In this document: one piece after another, positions 60,955-64,000 of the stretch
Numbering within the stretch: the stretch's first letter is position 1
Layout of the letters: every line of letters starts with the position of its first letter
Assembly: GCA_963818225.1 (NCBI GenBank)
Contig: CAWFRO010000014.1
Coordinates: 434,001 to 498,000 of the forward strand
DNA from: Palsa-504 sp963818225
GTDB taxonomy: Bacteria > Actinomycetota > Actinomycetes > Streptosporangiales > Streptosporangiaceae
Direction: 5' to 3'
Length of the DNA stretch: 64,000 nucleotides
Translations under genes and position numbers: made by a program
Notes under the pieces: generated by a model
What the model was told of the DNA's origin: nothing
The model's database searches: none
What the model saw: the letters and a program-made list of their open reading frames with translations, nothing else

Positions 60955-61512
60955 CTAGACCTCGAGGAGCTCGGCTTCCTTGTGCTTGAGCAGCTCGTCC
61001 ACCTGCGCCTCGTAAGTGCGGGTGAGGTCGTCGAGCTCGCGCTCGGCGCGGTGCACGTCGTCCTCGCCCGCGTCGCCGGCCTTGATCATCTTGGTCAGGG
61101 TGTCCTTGGCGTGCCGCCGGATGTTCCTGATCGAGACGCGGCCGTCCTCGGCCTTGTTCCGCGCGGTCTTGATGTACTCGCGGCGGCGCTCTTGCGTCAG
61201 CTCGGGCAGCACGATCCTGATGATGACGCCGTCGTTGGCCGGGTTCACGCTCAGGTCGCTGTTCCTGATGGCCCGCTCGATGGCCGTCAGCGAATTCTTA
61301 TCGAACGGCTGGATGACCACCATCCGCGGCTCGGGAACGTGGAAGGAGGCGAGCTGGTTGACCGGCGTCTGCGTGCCGTAGTAATCGACCGTGATCTTGT
61401 TGAACATGGACGGGTGCGCGCGCCCGGTCCGGATGACGGCAAACTCCTCCTTGGCCACCGCGACGGCCTTGTCCATCTTTTCTTCGGCTTCGAAGAGCGT
61501 GTCATCGATCAT
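60955..61512 (-). CDS. frr: Ribosome recycling factor
   Basis: 185 residues, the standard size. RRF splits post-termination ribosomes with EF-G. Family features include the AVAKEEFAVIRTGRAHPSMF helix, IQPFDKNSLTAIERAIRNSD and VILPELTQERRREYIK-like segment (here IVLPELTQERRREYIKTARN). It sits between pyrH and cdsA in the conserved order, 45 bases after pyrH. Confidence 0.97.
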   Translation of the reverse strand: MIDDTLFEAEEKMDKAVAVAKEEFAVIRTGRAHPSMFNKITVDYYGTQTPVNQLASFHVPEPRMVVIQPFDKNSLTAIERAIRNSDLSVNPANDGVIIRIVLPELTQERRREYIKTARNKAEDGRVSIRNIRRHAKDTLTKMIKAGDAGEDDVHRAERELDDLTRTYEAQVDELLKHKEAELLEV

Positions 61513-61557
61513 TATTCGGCTCCGTTTACTTGCAGTGCTTAGGAGCTTAGCCGGTGG

Positions 61558-62340
61558 CTACGGACCGAGGGGATCGCGGCGATCGGCCAGGCCCGCCGCG
61601 CTGGTCCGGCAGATCAGCGTGCCGACCTTCTCACCGCGGATGGCCCGGACCACGTTCCCCTTGCCCATCAGCGCGAACACCACGATCGGCAGCCCGTTGT
61701 CCCGGCACAAGGTGACCGCCGTGGCGTCCATGACCTTCAGCCCGCGGCTCAGGTACTCGGAGTAGTCCAGCCGGTCGAAGCGCACGGCGTCCGGAGTGGT
61801 ATGCGGGTCGGCATCGTAGACCCCGTCCACCTTGGTGCCCTTGAGCACGGCATCGGCGCCGATCTCCAGGGCCCGCTGCGCGGCGGCGGTGTCGGTCGAG
61901 AAATACGGCGCACCCAGCCCGGCCCCGAAGATCACCACCCGGCCCTTTTCCAGGTGCCTGATCGCGCGGCGCGGGATGTAGGGCTCGGCGACCTGGCCCA
62001 TCGTGATGGCCGTCTGGACCCGCGTCTCGACGCCGTTCTTCTCCATGACGTCCTGCAGGGCCAGGCAGTTGATGACCGTGCTGAGCATGCCCATGTAGTC
62101 GGCGCGGGCCCGGTCAATACCCCGCTCGGCCAGGGCCGCGCCGCGGAACATGTTGCCGCCGCCGACCACCGCGGCCACCTGGACGCCCTCCTTCGTCGCG
62201 GCGATGATCTCCGCGGCCAGATGGGCGACCACGTCCGGCGAGATGCCCAGGGGCTCAGAGCCCGCGAACAGCCCGCCGGACAGCTTCAGCAGCACCCGAC
62301 GCCAGCTCGGGTGCACCGCCCCGGGTCCGGATTCCGGCAT
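61558..62340 (-). CDS. pyrH: UMP kinase
   Basis: 260 residues of the amino-acid-kinase fold, phosphorylating UMP to UDP. Features: VLLKLSGGLFAG near the N-terminus, VVGGGNMFRGA near 58, GAGLGAPYFSTDTAAAQRA near 140 and KVDGVYDADP near 170. The Gly-Gly-Leu after LSG (usually GEA or GEV) is a small deviation. It starts 18 bases after tsf, consistent with one transcript. Confidence 0.97.
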   Translation of the reverse strand: MPESGPGAVHPSWRRVLLKLSGGLFAGSEPLGISPDVVAHLAAEIIAATKEGVQVAAVVGGGNMFRGAALAERGIDRARADYMGMLSTVINCLALQDVMEKNGVETRVQTAITMGQVAEPYIPRRAIRHLEKGRVVIFGAGLGAPYFSTDTAAAQRALEIGADAVLKGTKVDGVYDADPHTTPDAVRFDRLDYSEYLSRGLKVMDATAVTLCRDNGLPIVVFALMGKGNVVRAIRGEKVGTLICRTSAAGLADRRDPLGP

Positions 62341-62358
62341 GGCGCTCGGCTCCCGGGC

Positions 62359-63195
62359 TCAGGCCTGGCCGACCTGGAACCTGGCGAAGCCGGTGACGGT
62401 CAGGTTGCCGGTGGCCAGGACCTGCTTGATGGTGGCCTTGTTGTCCTTCACGAAGGCCTGCTCGGTGAGCACGACATCCTTGAAGTAGGAGTTGACCCGG
62501 CCCTCGACGATCTTGGGAATAGCCTGCTCGGGCTTGCCCTCGTCGCGGGTGATCTGCTCGGCGATCCGGCGCTCCTTCTCCAGGACGTCGGCGGGCACGT
62601 CCTCGCGCGTGGTGTACAGCGGGCGCATCGCGGCAATCTGCTGGGCGAGATCCCGGGCCACTTCGGCGTTGGGCTTGTCGAGCTGGACCAGGACGCCCAG
62701 GGTGGGCGGCAGCGCGGCGTCGCTGCGGTGCAGGTAGCTCACCACGTACCCGCCCTCCAGGCGGGCGAAGCGGCCGAGCTCCAGCTTCTCCTTCAGGCCT
62801 GCGCCGGCTTCCTCGATGAGCTCCTGGACGGTGACGCCCGGACGGGCCTGCACGGCCAGCAGCGCCAGCCGGTCGAAGACGCCCGACGACAGCGCGACCC
62901 GGGCGATCTCGGCGGCGACCTGCTGGAACAAGTCCGTCTTGGCCACGAAGTCCGTCTCGCAGTTCAGCTCGACGAGCACGCCGGCGTCGTTCCCGGAGAG
63001 TTCGGCCGTGACCAGGCCGTTGGCCGCGGTCCGGGTGGCCCGCTTGGTCACGTCCTTGGCGCCCTTGAGGCGGAGCACCTCGATCGCGGTCTCGAAGTCG
63101 CCATCGGCTTCGGCCAGCGCGTTCTTGCAGTCCATCATGCCGGCGCCGGTCTGGTCGCGGAGCCGCTTGACATCAGCGGTGGTGATATTCGCCAT
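62359..63195 (-). CDS. tsf: Elongation factor Ts
   Basis: 278 residues, the guanine-nucleotide exchange factor of EF-Tu. The N-terminal UBA-like domain (VKRLRDQTGAGMMDCKNALA) and the TDFVAKTD signature near residue 80 are present, and the dimer/core domains follow at normal length. It is 45 bases after rpsB, as in most bacteria. Confidence 0.97.
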   Translation of the reverse strand: MANITTADVKRLRDQTGAGMMDCKNALAEADGDFETAIEVLRLKGAKDVTKRATRTAANGLVTAELSGNDAGVLVELNCETDFVAKTDLFQQVAAEIARVALSSGVFDRLALLAVQARPGVTVQELIEEAGAGLKEKLELGRFARLEGGYVVSYLHRSDAALPPTLGVLVQLDKPNAEVARDLAQQIAAMRPLYTTREDVPADVLEKERRIAEQITRDEGKPEQAIPKIVEGRVNSYFKDVVLTEQAFVKDNKATIKQVLATGNLTVTGFARFQVGQA

Positions 63196-63240
63196 GTCCT
63201 CGTCTTTCGTCTCTATTCGGTTTTGCCCGGTCTAGCCGTC

Positions 63241-64000
63241 TTACTGGGCGGTGTCGCCGGCTTCCGCGGCGGGCGCCTCGGCGGCCTCGTCGGCCTCGGC
63301 GACATCCGCGGCTTCCGCGGCTTCGGCGGTGGCCGGCGCGGCTTCCCCGGCGGCCTCGGCTTCCTCGGCGGCCTCGGCCAGGCCGGCCAGGTCGTCGGCC
63401 TGGTCGGCCTCGGCGTCCGCTTCGCTGCCCGGCGCGGATTCAGCGTTGATGTCCAGGTCGGCGGCACCCTCGGTCTCGGCCGCGGCCACGATCGCCTCGT
63501 CGGGCGGAGTCACCGTCGCGGAGGCCGTAGCCGGGGCACCGGCCGCCGAGCCCTGCAGGAGCTCGCGTTCCCACTCGGCCAGCGGCTCTTCGGTGGCCAG
63601 CTGGTCACCGGCCGGCTTCTCGTCGGCGCCGGACGCGCCGGCCCGCGAGATGAGCCCCTCGGCGACGGCGTCGGCCACCACCCTGGTCAGCAGCGCGACG
63701 CTGCGGATAGCGTCATCGTTCCCGGGAATCGGGTAGTTGACCTCGTCCGGGTCGCAGTTGGTGTCCAGGATGGCCACGACCGGGATGCCGAGCTTGCGCG
63801 CCTCGTTGACCGCGATGTGCTCCTTCTTGGTGTCCACCACCCAGATGGCGCTCGGCACGCGGGCCATGTCCCTGATCCCGCCGAGCGTCCGGTCGAGCTT
63901 GTCGTGCTCGCGCCGCAGGTGCAGGAGCTCCTTCTTGGTCATGCCGGAGGCGGCCACGTCATCGAAGTCGATCTCCTCCAGCTCCTTGAGCCGCTGCAGC
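63241..64000 (-). CDS. rpsB: 30S ribosomal protein S2, 5' end outside the window
   Basis: The visible part begins inside the protein (LQRLKELEEIDFDDVA) and covers most of the S2 core: TKKELLHLRREHDKLDRTLG, VVDTKKEHIAVNEARKLGIP, DTNCDPDEVNYPIPGNDDAI. After LISRAG there is a long Ala/Glu/Asp-rich C-terminal tail of about 120 residues. Such acidic tails occur on S2 of other high-GC actinomycetes, so this is not a fusion. The start codon lies beyond position 64000. Confidence 0.97.
   Translation of the reverse strand, partial: LQRLKELEEIDFDDVAASGMTKKELLHLRREHDKLDRTLGGIRDMARVPSAIWVVDTKKEHIAVNEARKLGIPVVAILDTNCDPDEVNYPIPGNDDAIRSVALLTRVVADAVAEGLISRAGASGADEKPAGDQLATEEPLAEWERELLQGSAAGAPATASATVTPPDEAIVAAAETEGAADLDINAESAPGSEADAEADQADDLAGLAEAAEEAEAAGEAAPATAEAAEAADVAEADEAAEAPAAEAGDTAQ

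Noticed and set aside
63241..63640. Ala/Glu-rich tail of S2 as a fusion or novel domain
   Set aside because: Acidic low-complexity tails on ribosomal protein S2 are common in high-GC actinomycetes.
1..64000. tRNA or rRNA genes, prophage genes and transposases
   Set aside because: I looked for T-loop GGTTCGA contexts, rRNA-like segments and transposase or integrase motifs and found none convincing.

Overview
The window is chromosomal DNA of a very GC-rich Gram-positive actinomycete. The evidence is gene order: rpsB-tsf-pyrH-frr-cdsA at the right end, and whiB7-uvrD2-mycoredoxin (the order known from mycobacteria and streptomycetes) near 38-41 kb. Frequent GTG/TTG starts, a WhiB regulator, an ANTAR protein, a giant LuxR ATPase, a DUF222-HNH protein and an EtfD-type membrane Fe-S oxidoreductase agree. 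The species cannot be named from sequence alone.

Region 1 (0-38 kb) is a large catabolic island. On the minus strand at the left lie a HAD protein, two tandem thiolase-like (Ltp2/SCP-x type) genes and a DUF35 OB-fold partner. Divergent from them is a molybdenum-hydroxylase operon (FAD subunit, 2Fe-2S subunit, then three consecutive large catalytic subunits). Next come a TetR regulator, a fused double CaiB/BaiF CoA-transferase, an alpha/beta-hydrolase, CoxG, etfBA, further hydrolase, crotonase, SDR, MaoC, aldehyde dehydrogenase, VOC, EthD-like and MBL-fold genes, the ETF:quinone oxidoreductase candidate etfD, an alpha-methylacyl-CoA racemase, two SDRs and a pteroate-synthase-like gene. Together they suggest hydroxylation of an organic substrate, activation to a CoA thioester, beta-oxidation-like shortening with aldol-type cleavage, and electron delivery through ETF to the quinone pool. 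The substrate cannot be read from the sequence. Two pairs of near-identical upstream sequences (4145/16455 and 13930/30781) tie separated operons of the island into likely regulons.

Region 2 (38-41.9 kb) is the conserved whiB7-uvrD2-mrx1-ANTAR block. whiB7 has a long leader with an AT-rich/-35/-10 promoter, an upstream ORF and an attenuator-like hairpin. Region 3 (41.9-46 kb) is accessory: one polypeptide joining a C5-cytosine methyltransferase to an NaeI-like restriction enzyme, a small AhpD/CMD-like protein, and a ParA-like ATPase overlapping a small probable DNA-binding partner. Region 4 (46-57.5 kb) holds typA, a LuxR ATPase, a TPR-like membrane protein, a DUF222-HNH gene, a lipoprotein and small unknown genes. 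Region 5 (57.5-64 kb) is core: rlmN, a SUFU-domain gene, cdsA, frr, pyrH, tsf and the 3' part of rpsB.

Two window-wide patterns stand out. First, about eleven single-base frameshifts break otherwise well conserved genes, including the essential cdsA, so most are probably sequence errors. Second, short tandem arrays (13-23 bp units) lie repeatedly at gene boundaries, several exactly on stop codons, and a 106-bp structured element occurs twice, each time between convergent genes.
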